This document shows, piece by piece, positions 51,201 to 62,787 of a stretch of DNA of 64,000 nucleotides (its first letter is position 1; every line of letters begins with the position of its first letter). The stretch is from positions 71,526,552 through 71,590,551 of the forward strand of contig OX419756.1 of assembly GCA_948567375.1 (NCBI GenBank), written 5' to 3'. The notes beneath the pieces are model-generated. The model was not told the origin of the DNA. It saw only the letters and a program-made list of their open reading frames with translations, and ran no database searches. A program made the translations under genes and the position numbers. The stretch comes from Lunularia cruciata (Eukaryota > Streptophyta > Marchantiopsida > Lunulariales > Lunulariaceae).

Positions 51201-54200
51201 TAGACATTTCAATGGTGATGATAGAATTGCCAGTGACCACTCACAACAATGGACGAACGTGCCCACGGAGGTCATGGGGAAGTCTGCAAACGAGGAGAAA
51301 AATTCTGGAGGACACGCAGGGACATCAGATGATCATGGATACCAAGATATTAAGTGGCATGATGAAGAAATAGAGCCCAGTTCGGAAGAAGTTGTTGTGC
51401 AAAGACACGAGATCATCAGAGAACTAGGAGCAGAAAAACTCCAGGAACACAAGGAGGAAGATATATCGGAGGCAAGTACCCCGAAGGTCAAGGATGATAT
51501 ACTCCATAGATATACAGCTTGGAGTGGAGGCTTCGGGGTGGACGCCTTTCGAGAAGCAAGAACAGACAGTGGTATTAGGGAATCACCCGTGGTTGAGTCC
51601 CCAATCCACCCGAGTAGAAATAAAGAAAATTTGGTTGGAGCACAACCGACCAGCTCTCCTATGAAAAACAAACGGTGGGGAGAGGGAGAAGAAGTACCGT
51701 GGTTGATGGATATACAAGGAAACAACGACATTACGGAAAGTGAACTGGACCCCTTCAGACATAAAGATACAAAGTGGAACATAAGCAGTTGCGTCCGCAC
51801 CGCACAAAGAGGACTTTGGTCGGGGAGTCTGTTATTCATCACTCATTGGCTCTTAACGGCCCCCACCTCATTTTCGCGGTGGGAGGGTACATCAGTGAAG
51901 CAGGGATGGCTTTCTATATTTTCCCTCACGCTCGGTCTCCTCGCTGCAACAGAATATCCCAGAATTGTGTGTCTCCGACGAACTCAAGGCCTTGTGTTTT
52001 GGTTACTTGCAGCAATTGGAGCCATTCTATTCATGCTCTATTCCGATGGGGCTATGGCAGGAGCTGCACTGCTTGCTTTTTCTGCGCCATCTCTGTGGAT
52101 CTCAATTGCCCAGTTCAATCTGGAGACCTATCCCGGAAGTGGACTGGGAATCATGGTCATCATCTACATCACGTTCACCTTGTGGAGCACAAGTCTTCTA
52201 GCTTACCAATCCATTCCTCAACTGAGCTTCTTGCGAGGAACCAGAAACCTTCTCATGGGCTGTGCGGTGACAGGAATAGGACTTGGTGTTGGCAGAGAGG
52301 CCATTGCGGCTTACAAAGAGAAAAGAGAGAGAGACCTGGACGCTCAACGTGGCTTATGGAAAGGACTACCAAACTCGGAAAACGAAATTCCTGGGCGACA
52401 GGTGCGTTTCTTCTATTTCTACGGCCGTAAGCTCTCGGAGTGTGTTTAAAACTTCATTTTACCGCTCTCTCGATATTTGCCTTCTCTGCTTGATCTTTTT
52501 CAATTTTATCCACTCTTGCTATGTCCCTCTGGTTGTCAGAATTCGACTTCGTGACCTCCTTTCGCTGGTCAGTGAATCCTGTTACACAAATGGCCGCATT
52601 AACAGAAATATAGTCTGGTCACACCAGTGTGAAATGGAGTTCTCGTCACGGAGTTTGCATATCATTCCTCAATATGGCTTTCTCACGCTTCGCTCCGACT
52701 CAGCCAAGACACCATCCACTCCACCCATCCTGAACTAAAGCTTTCTCTTTTGCTCCTCACTCGATGTTTCTCTATTTCATGGTCCTCCCCGACTTTCAAT
52801 TTCAGATGCTTAATCGGTTGTCTTGCTTATTATTACATGATGTGTACTAGTTCTCTGCAGGTTCTACTTATGATATGTTTCCATTATGTCTTTCCTTCGA
52901 ACGGCTTCTGCTCTCATTTCCTATATGTCTTTACTTCAGCTTAACTTCGTATTTTTAGATTCACTCAATTTCCATTTCGTTGGAGGCAATTCATTTCGAT
53001 TTGCACACGTTAATGCTTGCATTTCATATGCACTTCATATTCACATAGTGGGTTCTGGATCCCCCGTTCTTCAAATGGCTTCTGCTCTCATTTCCTAAAT
53101 ATGGCTTTCAGTGTCTAGTCTTTGGGACTCATGCATTTCCAGAGCGTGCTGCGATATACACTATTCGGGTAACTTGCTATGTTTTGCTTGTTCCCAACAC
53201 TTAACACTGTTACTGCCTTGAGCGGGACTTGAGGGAGCAACCGAGTTTGCCTTGGCACTTATGAGCTTTCAAACAGAAACTCAGTACAAGGGTTACTGAC
53301 ATTCGCCCAGCTACTTCAGCACTGCGTTGGGCACTGATAAAGTCGTAGTTCTTTCATGGAGGTTTACTTTGACCTCCTTCTGCTGCTTCCTTCTGTTGTC
53401 TAGTTGAGCAACGTCAGGTAACTTGCTATGTTTTGCTTGTTCACAACACTTAACACTGTTACTGCCTTGAGCGGGACTTGAGGGAGCAACCGAGTTTGCC
53501 TTGGCATTCATGAGCTTTCCAACAGAGACTCAGTACAAGGGTTACTGACATTCGCCCAGCTACTTTGGCACTGCGTTGGGCACTGATGAAGTCGTAGTGC
53601 TTTCATGGAGGTTTACTTTGACCTCCTTCTGCTTCCTTCTGTTGTCTAGTTGTTTTAAGACTCATGTGTTCATAGCGCATGCTGTGATATACTCTATCTA
53701 GTCCTCAATCTTTTTAATTTTGCTCGTTAAGTCGCAGTTTCTGCCTGTTCATTTTACTTCTCTACTTATGTGGGTGTTCTGTCTCCACCGTCTTCACTGC
53801 ATGCATCTCAGATATAGGTGTTGCTATTAGATTGTTTCCAAGTCACATTTACTTAGGCTTTCATTCGATGATGTTTTTTCTCTATACACAGGTGTCCTGT
53901 TTATGCTTATTCGATGCATGCAACTAGGATATAGTTGTTGCTATACATTGCTTCCAGGTTACATTTACTTATGCTTTAATTCGACCAGATGTGCGTCATC
54001 TTGTTTTCTTTACATGTCGTGCATAGCATTTGCATCCAATGAGTTCTGGATCTCCCGTTTGATGAACGGCTTCTGTCCTCATTTCTCTATATCCAGTCCC
54101 CTTACGCTTTGCTCTACTTCCCCCGTTCTCTGAAAGATTTCTACTCTACTTTTTCATACCCGAAATCAGGGATTGTTTCGATGAATTCTTATACATAAAA

Positions 54201-57200
54201 CCTTACTCTCCTCGACTTCTTGTTCTTATTACTTGAGTTCGATTCAAAAACTGAGGGTAAGTCAATGTCCGACAAGTGGTACTTCCTGACACTTTTTGCT
54301 TTACGTTAACCCTGCGATTAAGTTTTTATGTCATTTTTACATTACTGTATTAGTCTCGGTTTACAATCTGCATTCGATCCATTCAATTTCCTTTCGAAAG
54401 TTTTACAATCGCTTACTTCGCGATTTCTTGATATAACTTGACTCTTCGTCTACTCAGTACAAATTGGTTCACAGATTCTCTACATGTAGCTATATATGTT
54501 CGTTGCTTGATAATACATGCTTTTTATGAAATAGATTTCATCTCCTATTCGTATATTTTATGGTCAGTTCTGCTTTCATTTCATCTACATTTCATATGCA
54601 TTTAATGAGTTCTGGATCCCCCGTTCCTTGAACGGCTTCTGTCCTCATATATCAATATCATTACACTGATGTAATGTAAACATGATATCAGTGTTTGTAC
54701 ATTTCGGTATTAGTCTCAGTTTACAGTTTGCTCTCAATTCATTCAGTTTGTTTCCTATTGTTTCACATTTGCTTACTTCGTGATGTCTTGATAGTAGTTG
54801 ACTCTTCGTTTTTTCAGTACAGATTGGCTCACAGATTGTCTACATGTAGTTATATGCGTTCGTTGCTTTATAATACATGCTTTTTATGAATTAGGTTTCT
54901 TCTGCTATTCGCATGTATTTCTCAGTCAGTTCTGCTTTCATTTTATTGCCATTTTATCTACATTTCATTTGCATCTTATGAGTTCTGGACCTCTCGTTCC
55001 TCGAACGGCTTCTGTCCTCATATATCCAATATCATGAGTTTACATTTCAATGAGTTCTGGATCTCCCTTCATTGAACTGCTTCTGTCCTCATTTCTCTAT
55101 ATCATATTTATATTTCATCTGCATTTTATACGCATTTAATGAGTTCTGGATCCCCCGTTCCTCGAACGGCTTTTACTCTCATCTCCCATAGGCTTGCAAA
55201 CCTTGAACTTGTTCTGGTGTTCTTCTGGACTTGTATATATACAGTCTACTGCTTACTGGCGGGCTCTTACGTAATATTTCCTATTTCTCGCAGTAGTTTG
55301 CATAGATGCTCGCGATTTCATGTTGTTTACTAGTCCGTTAGCAATCTGTGATTCTCAATTTGTTTTAATTATGCCTTTGCTGCAGGTTACATTCGATGCA
55401 TTCTACCTTAGGGCTTTAACACTACTCTCGCATTGTAAATCATGTACATATTACTTATATCATTTGCATTTTATGAGTTCGGGATAACCCATTCCCAGAA
55501 CGGCTTCTGCTCTCATATACCTATGTATACAGTCTACCACTATTTGAATTGAAACACGGTATACTGCCATGTGGTCATCGATTGTTTGCTTATTGACACG
55601 TGGGCCCACCTTCTCCTTCACTTCATGCGACGAAGATATTGCCTCTTTTCGCTGCTCTTTCCTTTTGTTGCTCTATGTCCTTTAACTTGCTCCTCTGTTC
55701 TTTCCTTCTTACTCTTCGCCTTTGCTTTTCCTGTTTGAGTCGGCTCGGCCCTTCCTGTGCAGTGATGCGTTTTTCTCCCCTCTCGAATTACTAACAAACC
55801 TTTGCTTGACAATTTCACTTTGCTGTGTCCTGAATTTTGTCTCTACTAACTGATGTTTGTGATTTCAGGGATCCATCAGGTATGTCTCGATTCCTTCTGC
55901 ATTTTACGATAGATGCACAAGCTAGCATTTTACAATAGATGCTACATTTCTGGATGACACAGATTTTCAACCTGTTCTTCCCTCAACATTCTCACTACTT
56001 AAGAGCTGCACTTAGGGGGAGCAACCGAGTTTGCCTTGGCACTAATGAGTTTTCGAGCAGAAACTGGATACAAGGAGTACTGACACTTGCTCAGCTACTT
56101 CGGCACTGCGTGAGGCACTGATGAAGTTGTATGTGCTTTCATGGAGGTTAACTATGGCCGCCTTCTGCTTCCCTTTGCTGTTTAGTGTCTCAGGACTCAA
56201 GCGTCCATAGAGCTTGTTGCGATATACTTTATATCCTGCCCTCTTTTGCTTCGCTCTCATTCCACTGTTACACTTCAGCATGTCTCTGCAGCCACACCAT
56301 CCAATAGCTCTCGCATTGTTCCACTCCTCCATTCCCCAGCTAATTTCCTCCCTAACATTTTTCCTTCGCTCATTGCCTGATTCCTGGTTTGACCTCTTGC
56401 GGCTACAGTGTTCCTGCACAACTCCAGCCCACGTTTTTAACTTTTATCGTTCACGCAGTCTATTACATAACGTTTCCTATTTATCACTATTCTAGCATTG
56501 TGAATCATGTACATCTTGCTTACAGATCATTTGCATTTCATGAATTCTGGATAACCCGTTCCCAGAACGGCTTCTGCTCTCATATACCAATATATCCTGT
56601 ATACCACACTGTTGTTTGGGAGTCCTACTTGACTTCTGAATTCATATATATACTGTATACTTCACCTTCACCTCAGAAGGTTTAGGCTCCAAGAAGGTTT
56701 TAGTGTCTCAGGACTCAAACATCCAGAGCGCTTGTTGCGATATATTTTATATCCTGTCCTCTTTCGCTTCACTCTCGTTACCCTGTTACACTTCGATAAG
56801 TCTCTGCAGCCACATCATCCAATAGCTCTCTCATTGTTCCATTCCTCCATTCCCCAGCTAATTTCGTCCCCATTAATTTTCCTTCGCTCTTTGCCTGATT
56901 CCTCGTCCGACCTCTCTTGTCTACAGTGTTCCCACCCAACTCCAACCCACGTTTTTAATTTTCATCGTCCATGCACTGATTACTGGTGGTCTATTACATA
57001 AGGTCTCCTATTTCTCGCAGTTCGTTTGCATAGCTCTTATCGATTTCAAGTTGTTTACTAGTCCTTTGGATATATGTTATTCTCAATTTGTTGCAATTAT
57101 GCCTTTGCCTCAGGTTACAATCGATGCATTGTACCTTATGGATTTATCACTATTCTAGCATTGTGCATCAGACATCTTGGTTATCGATTATTTGCATTTC

Positions 57201-60200
57201 ATGAGTTCTGCATAACCCGTTCCTAGAACAGCTTTTATTTATTTATTTATAATTCTTTTGCCTCAGGTTACAATCGATGCATTCTATCTTATGGATTTAT
57301 CACTATTCTAGAATTGTGCATCACAGACATCTTGGTTATCGATCATTTGCATTTCATGAGTTCTGGATAACCCATTCCTAGAATAGCTTCTGCTCTCATA
57401 TATATCCTGTCCTCTTTCGCTTCACTCTCGTTACACTGTTACACTTCGATATGTCTCTGCAGAAGCACCATCCACTAAGCTCCCGCATTGTTCCCTCCCT
57501 ATTAACTTTCCCTCGCTCTTTGCCTGCTTCTTGGTTCATTCCTGACTTTCGACGTCCAGTGTCTCCAGTGTACACGAGTCCAGCCTACAGTTTAATTTTC
57601 TTCGTTCATGCACTGCTTACTGGTGGTCAATTACACAATGTTTTATATTTCTTGAATTCGTTTGAATAACTGTTATCGATTTCAAGTTGTTTACTAGTCC
57701 TTTAGATATATGTTGTTCTCGATTTGTTGCAAGTATGCCTTTGCTTCAGGTTACATTCGATCCATCCTACTTTATGGATTATCACTATTCTAGCATTGTG
57801 CATAAAGTACATCTTGGTTACCGATCATATGCACTTAATGAGTTCTGGATCACCTGTTCCTAGAACGGCTTCTGCTCTCATCTATCTGTATCTAGTCCTC
57901 TTACATATACAGTCGCCTCAGCCAAGACAACATCCACTCCTCTCCCACTCCACCCATCCTCAACTAATGGTCTTCTATCACTACTAGCTCGATGCTTACC
58001 TGTTTCATGGTCCTTACACGACTTTCAATTTCAAGATTCCTGCCCGACTCCCGATTTTAGATTCCCGACTCCTTCACTCGTTCACGTTTTGCTTGTAGGT
58101 AGTCGATTACCCGATGAATAATATTTCTCGACATGCGTTGCTCAGCTGTTACAGATTACACGATGCTTACTAGTCCTATACATGTGGTGCTCTCGATATG
58201 TTGCTGTTATGCTTTTACTTCAGTTTACATTCGTTTGTTAGATTCACGTAATCTCATTTACTGAGTTAATACTCATCTCGATTTGCATATATCAGCCTTG
58301 GCACTCATGAGTTTTTGAGCAGAAACTCGGTACGAGGGGTACTGACACTTGCTCAGCTACTTCAGCACTGCGTGAGGCACTGATGAAGTTCGGATGTGCT
58401 TTCGGGGAGGTTTACTATGGCCACCTTCTGCTTCCTTCAGTTGTTTAGCGTTTAAGGACTCAAGTGCCCATAGCGTTTGCTGCAATATACTGTATCCAGT
58501 CCTCTGACGTTTCGCTCCATCTCAGCTAAGATACCATCCGTTCTTCTCCCACTTCGCTCCACCCCACATTTGTTGACCTGTTTCCATGGTTCCTATACAT
58601 GATTTCTGCGCAGTCTTCCGATTTCAGTTCACTCAATCTTTCAAGTCTTGCTAGTTGGTCTTCAATTACAGGTGGTCCTCTATTTCGCCACATGCTTTGC
58701 TTAGCTCTTTTCGATTACATGATGTATATCAGTTCTCTACTGCTATTGATCAGGAAATACTTATATTTCGTGTGTGCTTAGCCTTACATTTGATCTGTTA
58801 GAATGCACTTCATCTCCTTTGAGGCTCTATTACTCATCTCGATTTGCTCAATATCATGTTTACATTTCATCCGCACTTCATATGCACTCAATGAGTTCTG
58901 GATCCCCCGTTCGAAGAACTGCTTCTGCTCTCATGTCCTAATATCATGTTTACAAGTCAATGTCCAGCTAATCGGTCTTCGTTTACACGTTGTTTACTAC
59001 TTCCTTACATGTTTTGTTTTATGTTCATCTTGCGATTAGGTTTTTTCTTGATTGTACATCTCTGTATTAGTCTCGGTTTACAATCTGCATTCAATTCATT
59101 CAGTTTGTTTCCAAGTGTTTGTACATTTCTGTATTAGTCTCGGTTTACAATTTTCTCTCAATTCATTCAATTTGTTTCTAATTGTTTCACATTCGCTTAC
59201 TTCTCTATTTCTTGATATGAGTTGACCCTTCGTGTTCTCAGCACACATTGGTTCACAGATTCTCCACATGTAGTTATATATGTTCGTTGCTTGATTATAC
59301 ATGTTTTTATGAATTAGATTTCATCTCCTATTCGCATGTATTTGTCAGTCAGTTCTGCTTTCATTTTATTGCCATTTCATCTACATTCCATATGCATTTA
59401 ATGAGTTCTGGATCTCCCGTTCTGCGAACGGCTTCTGCTCTCATCTTCCAGTATTCTCCCAATATTCAGTCCTCTCACGTCTATACTTCAGTTTACATTC
59501 GATTTGTTAGATTCAATTAATCCCATTTACGAATTTAATACTCATCTCGATGGATATCATGTTTACATTCCATAAGCACTTCATATGTATTTAATGAGTT
59601 CTGGATCTTCCGTTCTTCGAACGGCTTCTGCACTCATCTCCTATATCCAGGCCTTTCACGCATCTCTCCTATACAGCCAAGACAACATCCACGCCTCTCC
59701 CACGTCGTTCCACTCCACCCATCCTCAACTAAAGCTGTCGTTTGTTCCTTGCTCGATGTTTTTCTGTATATGGTCCTCCCCTGCTTCCAATTTCTGATGC
59801 TTAATCTGTTGTGTCTTGGTCCTTATTTCATGATGTATACTTGTTCTCTGCAACTGCTACTTATGAAATGTATCAATTACTTCTTTACTTCTGGTTATCT
59901 TCGTAACGTTAAATTCACTTACATTTCATTTCCTTACACCGATTTGCATACGGTCATGCATGCATTTCATATGCACTTCATAATCACGTTCTCGGTTCCA
60001 TACTTAGTGGTTCTAGGTCCCCCGTTCGAAGAACGGGGGACCCATGTCTCAAATATGGCTTTACTAGAACTTGTAATACAGTAGACTGTTTCAACTGTCA
60101 ACTCTGATCATTGTAATAGACAAACCATCTGTCTAGCTTAATTTGCCGTTTAAAAGGAGCCAATAAAGAATACAAAACCTATTTTTGTATCCAAGCATCT

Positions 60201-62787
60201 TGATCTGAAAGATTGCTAGAAATCGTAGATATATGTATGTATAGCTCAATGAGAGATATTTATGTCCATTAATCTCTTGTTTTCTTAGATGTCTATCTGG
60301 AGGAGCTCATCTACAGATATCAGTGACGTGCGGTGCGCTCTTTTATGAACCTTTGCTGGCTGGCATACTAAATGCCAGTCCAGGCAGTCTTGCACGATCT
60401 CCTGTTCTGTTCCGCTCGTCCCTTTTGAACTCTCGTGTGACGTTGGTTGATTCATCTACCTATGGCTCGCTTCATAATCTCATCCACAGCGAAAAGATCC
60501 AAGAGAATTCTTTATTCTCTCGTTCTCACCCGCGTTTCCCTTGCCTCTCGCACTCTGATGTAAACCGGCTGGGTTCATTCCTCGCTCTCACGTGAAGATC
60601 ACTATCCCATGAGGCTCAATCAAGATTCGTGTGTCCTGTTGGTTATTTGGCTTCTCTGCTTGGTCTTCCTGGAAGCCACCAGCATGCAGCAGTTGTCCTG
60701 TTAACGTCGAGCATGTCTTAGAGCAGTCTAGAGGCTTGAGTTAGCAGTCAAATAATCTTTGCCTTAGGTATTTTGCTGCTTCTTAAGTTGGGTTCGAAGA
60801 TGGACATCAATCTCATCACATTCTTTGTCTCTACCTGTCTACTACAGGCTGTTGGAGCACTGATAGCTGTGGTCGGACTGATCGGAATAGTGGCCATGGG
60901 AGTCCGTTTCCAGCACAGCGCATCCGTGTTTTTACCAATTGGAGGGCCGTTGAAGGTTTTGAATTTCAATGCTCAGCAAGGGTTTAGTCGAGCTGGCACA
61001 GTCAACTACGATTCCATATTGCACATGCTCCACAAAGAACAACCTCATGTTGTCATGTAAGAGGTCTTCTCCTACATCAATCGGAGTCTAGAACGTCAAT
61101 TGAGATCTTGCTAGGTTGCGGTTTGGACAGCCTGCGTGCACACTCCTATCTAACTTCGTTCTGTTCGCCATTTGGGCGAAGACCTTAGAGTTTGAAACGT
61201 CAACGAATTGTCCTTAAGCTTCACTCTTTACCGGATTAGAACTTGCCGTGATGGAGGCAACCACAATTCCACTTATCATTGTTTCTCTAACGTGTGTGAA
61301 ATCAAAATTTAATGTTTGTTCACTCTTACTTTGAACTAATATATAAGAAATATATTTGGAAAAGAAGCAGTTTGGTGAGGTCCTTTATGTCGCTGGTTCA
61401 TTCATTGGTTAACCCGCGTTTTGGTTTTCCAGTTCTGGTTATCTCGTACAATCTGTCCCCAACGAGTAACTACTGACCCTTCATTAGTTTGCAATTTTTT
61501 CCTTCTAGATTGAACCTGTTGATGCAAGATACGAAATTCTCATGAATATGATAACAAGGGCTATAGAATTTGTCTGACTGTTGAGAGCCGGCTGTCAGTG
61601 TTCTTCACAATAACAGGTATTGTGGATTCTGCAGGTTACAGGAGAGCGATATGATGCACATTGTTCATGGGAACATCGATACGGTATGTTCATGGGAACA
61701 TCGATGTCAAAGGCAAGGAGGCAGATGCCTCCTTGCCTTTGACATTTGAGCAAAGAAGAACCGTTTTTCATTGTTTGTTGCATACCTGGACCTTTGGAAG
61801 CCAAAAGGTCAAAGCGTGATCTTTATTTTTCCTCTTTACAAAAGAAAAACTGTCGCCTGCTCTGCTGTAGAACTATGCCTCGGGGGTTTCGGACGTGGGT
61901 GTGGAAACGGATTGTTACGACGGTTCTGTATATCATTACGTCATACGCCTCGGGTTTTGTTTTTTTGTCATGGTTGGTCGTATTTTGAGTATCCTACAAT
62001 GAGGGTTATGGTTGCAGGTTCTTCTAGGAAACTGGAAGAAGCTTAAGATTAACCTTGAACCATCATCCTACTGAAGAAGTGTTATAAGAAAAATGAAACG
62101 TCAGGTTTTACCAGATTTTGAAATGTAGTGATCAAAACATCTATAGCGGCTGACGAGTTACCATTGCAACAGTAGCAAAGAGATAGTCGAAGACGTAAGG
62201 AAAAGAGATTCTGAAATATGCCTCTGGCCGTCTTGCAGATCGACTATCTATCGACCTGGCTGAGGATGCACAGTTTATACAGCCCACCTACCAAGTCAGA
62301 CACATGGGGTTGTGCAATGCTTTCGTTCTACCCATTTGTTTACTCCAGATCTGGAGTTCTTGTTTCTCCGAAAGGAGAAAATGCATGCTTTCAGTATGCT
62401 CAAATAGAGGTCGGTGGAAAACTTGTCCATCTCCTAAATACACATTACGGAACGCTGGAGAACGAAATAGCTCTTCAAGCTCAGGAACTAGCAGCTCTCG
62501 TAAAGACCATCATGGACACACCTGAAAACGAGAGAGTCTACCTAGTTCTGGCCGGGGACTTGAACAGCGGCCCGTTTAGCCCAAGTTACAACGTTACTCT
62601 GTCATCGGGGCCACTTATGGATGCTTACATGAGTCAGAATGAGGGAGGCATCTACAACAGGGATCCTGGTGCTGGTTACATCTTCTCATCATCAACTTTC
62701 AATTGTACATCTTGGGACGAGCCTCATTACGACCAGCAGAAAACTGCAGACGGCTTCCCAGTTGTTGCAACTTTTGAGTTCATTTAA
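48272..62787 (+). CDS. CWH43-like membrane protein with C-terminal endonuclease/exonuclease/phosphatase-fold domain
   Basis: Cwh43 and PGAP2-interacting proteins act on the lipid part of GPI anchors in secretory membranes. Exons: 48272-48739, 50842-52401, 60848-61056, 61635-61683 and 62239-62787, giving 944 residues. Exon 1 and both ends of exon 2 are rich in transmembrane helices (LLVIGGVLGLWGQW, WWGLLFLGIIPGV, FWLLAAIGAILFMLY). Residues roughly 190-480 are an acidic, polar linker. The C-terminal domain shows VLNFNAQQG (Asn715/717), LQESD (Glu749), HTWG-like DTWGCAMLSFYP, LLNTHYG (His831) and LAGDLNSGPFS (Asp869, Asn871). It ends TADGFPVVATFEF, with Gly934 where the fold usually has His (SDH), so catalysis is doubtful or altered. 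The start is the first ATG after an in-frame TGA at 48236. The third intron junction spans about 8.4 kb of repeats. The linker makes the protein long. The family call is firm, the exact substrate is not. Confidence 0.88.
53169..53660. repeat. Tandem duplication with a 249-base period in the giant intron
   Basis: GTAACTTGCTATGTTTTGCT starts at 53169 and again at 53418. The copies run in parallel to the CTTCCTTCTGTTGTCTAGTT stretch, with only a few differences by eye. They are much more alike than the other repeats in this intron, so this duplication is recent. Confidence 0.9.
60016..60042. repeat. Perfect 12-bp-arm hairpin at the last copy of the intron box
   Basis: GGTCCCCCGTTC is followed by GAA and then GAACGGGGGACC. 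In the other copies only the inner CCGTTC/GAACGG pairs and the sequence goes on as GCTTCTGCTC. Here the right arm has become a full complement of the left. Confidence 0.95.
61662..61745. repeat. Duplicated exon end followed by a perfect 20-bp-arm hairpin
   Basis: The 19 bases TGTTCATGGGAACATCGAT at the end of exon 4 (61662-61680) recur at 61687-61705, just inside the intron. Overlapping the second copy's end, ATGTCAAAGGCAAGGAGGCA (61704-61723), the loop GA and its exact complement (61726-61745) form a hairpin. The splice donor ACG|GTATGT lies between the two direct copies. Confidence 0.95.

Larger units (their letters stand above)
52402..60847. repeat. Giant intron of the CWH43-like gene filled with degenerate repeats
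   Basis: About 8.4 kb separates CAG|GTGCGT (52401) from CTACTACAG (60847). A recurring box, ATGAGTTCTGGATCCCCCG, then TTC-CTC-GAACGGCTTCTGCTC, appears at least 15 times: near 52890, 53050, 54040, 54600, 54980, 55050, 55140, 55475, 56540, 57200, 57356, 57840, 58890, 59400, 59595 and 60010. CCGTTC and GAACGG form a small inverted repeat. Other families are interleaved: a TTGCCTTGGCACTCATGAG unit (53250, 53500, 56030, 58290) and a CTACATGTAGTTATATATG unit (54480, 54840, 59270). The strand is T-rich and no protein domain was found. Confidence 0.85.

Noticed and set aside
60016-60042. Helitron 3' end (hairpin near a CTAG)
   Set aside because: The hairpin is perfect but the nearest CTAG is about 25 bases away rather than 10-12, and no helicase or partner end is visible.
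52402-60300. CRISPR-like array of regularly spaced boxes
   Set aside because: This is a plant intron. The boxes are degenerate, the spacing is irregular from about 90 to over 1000 bases, and no cas genes exist.
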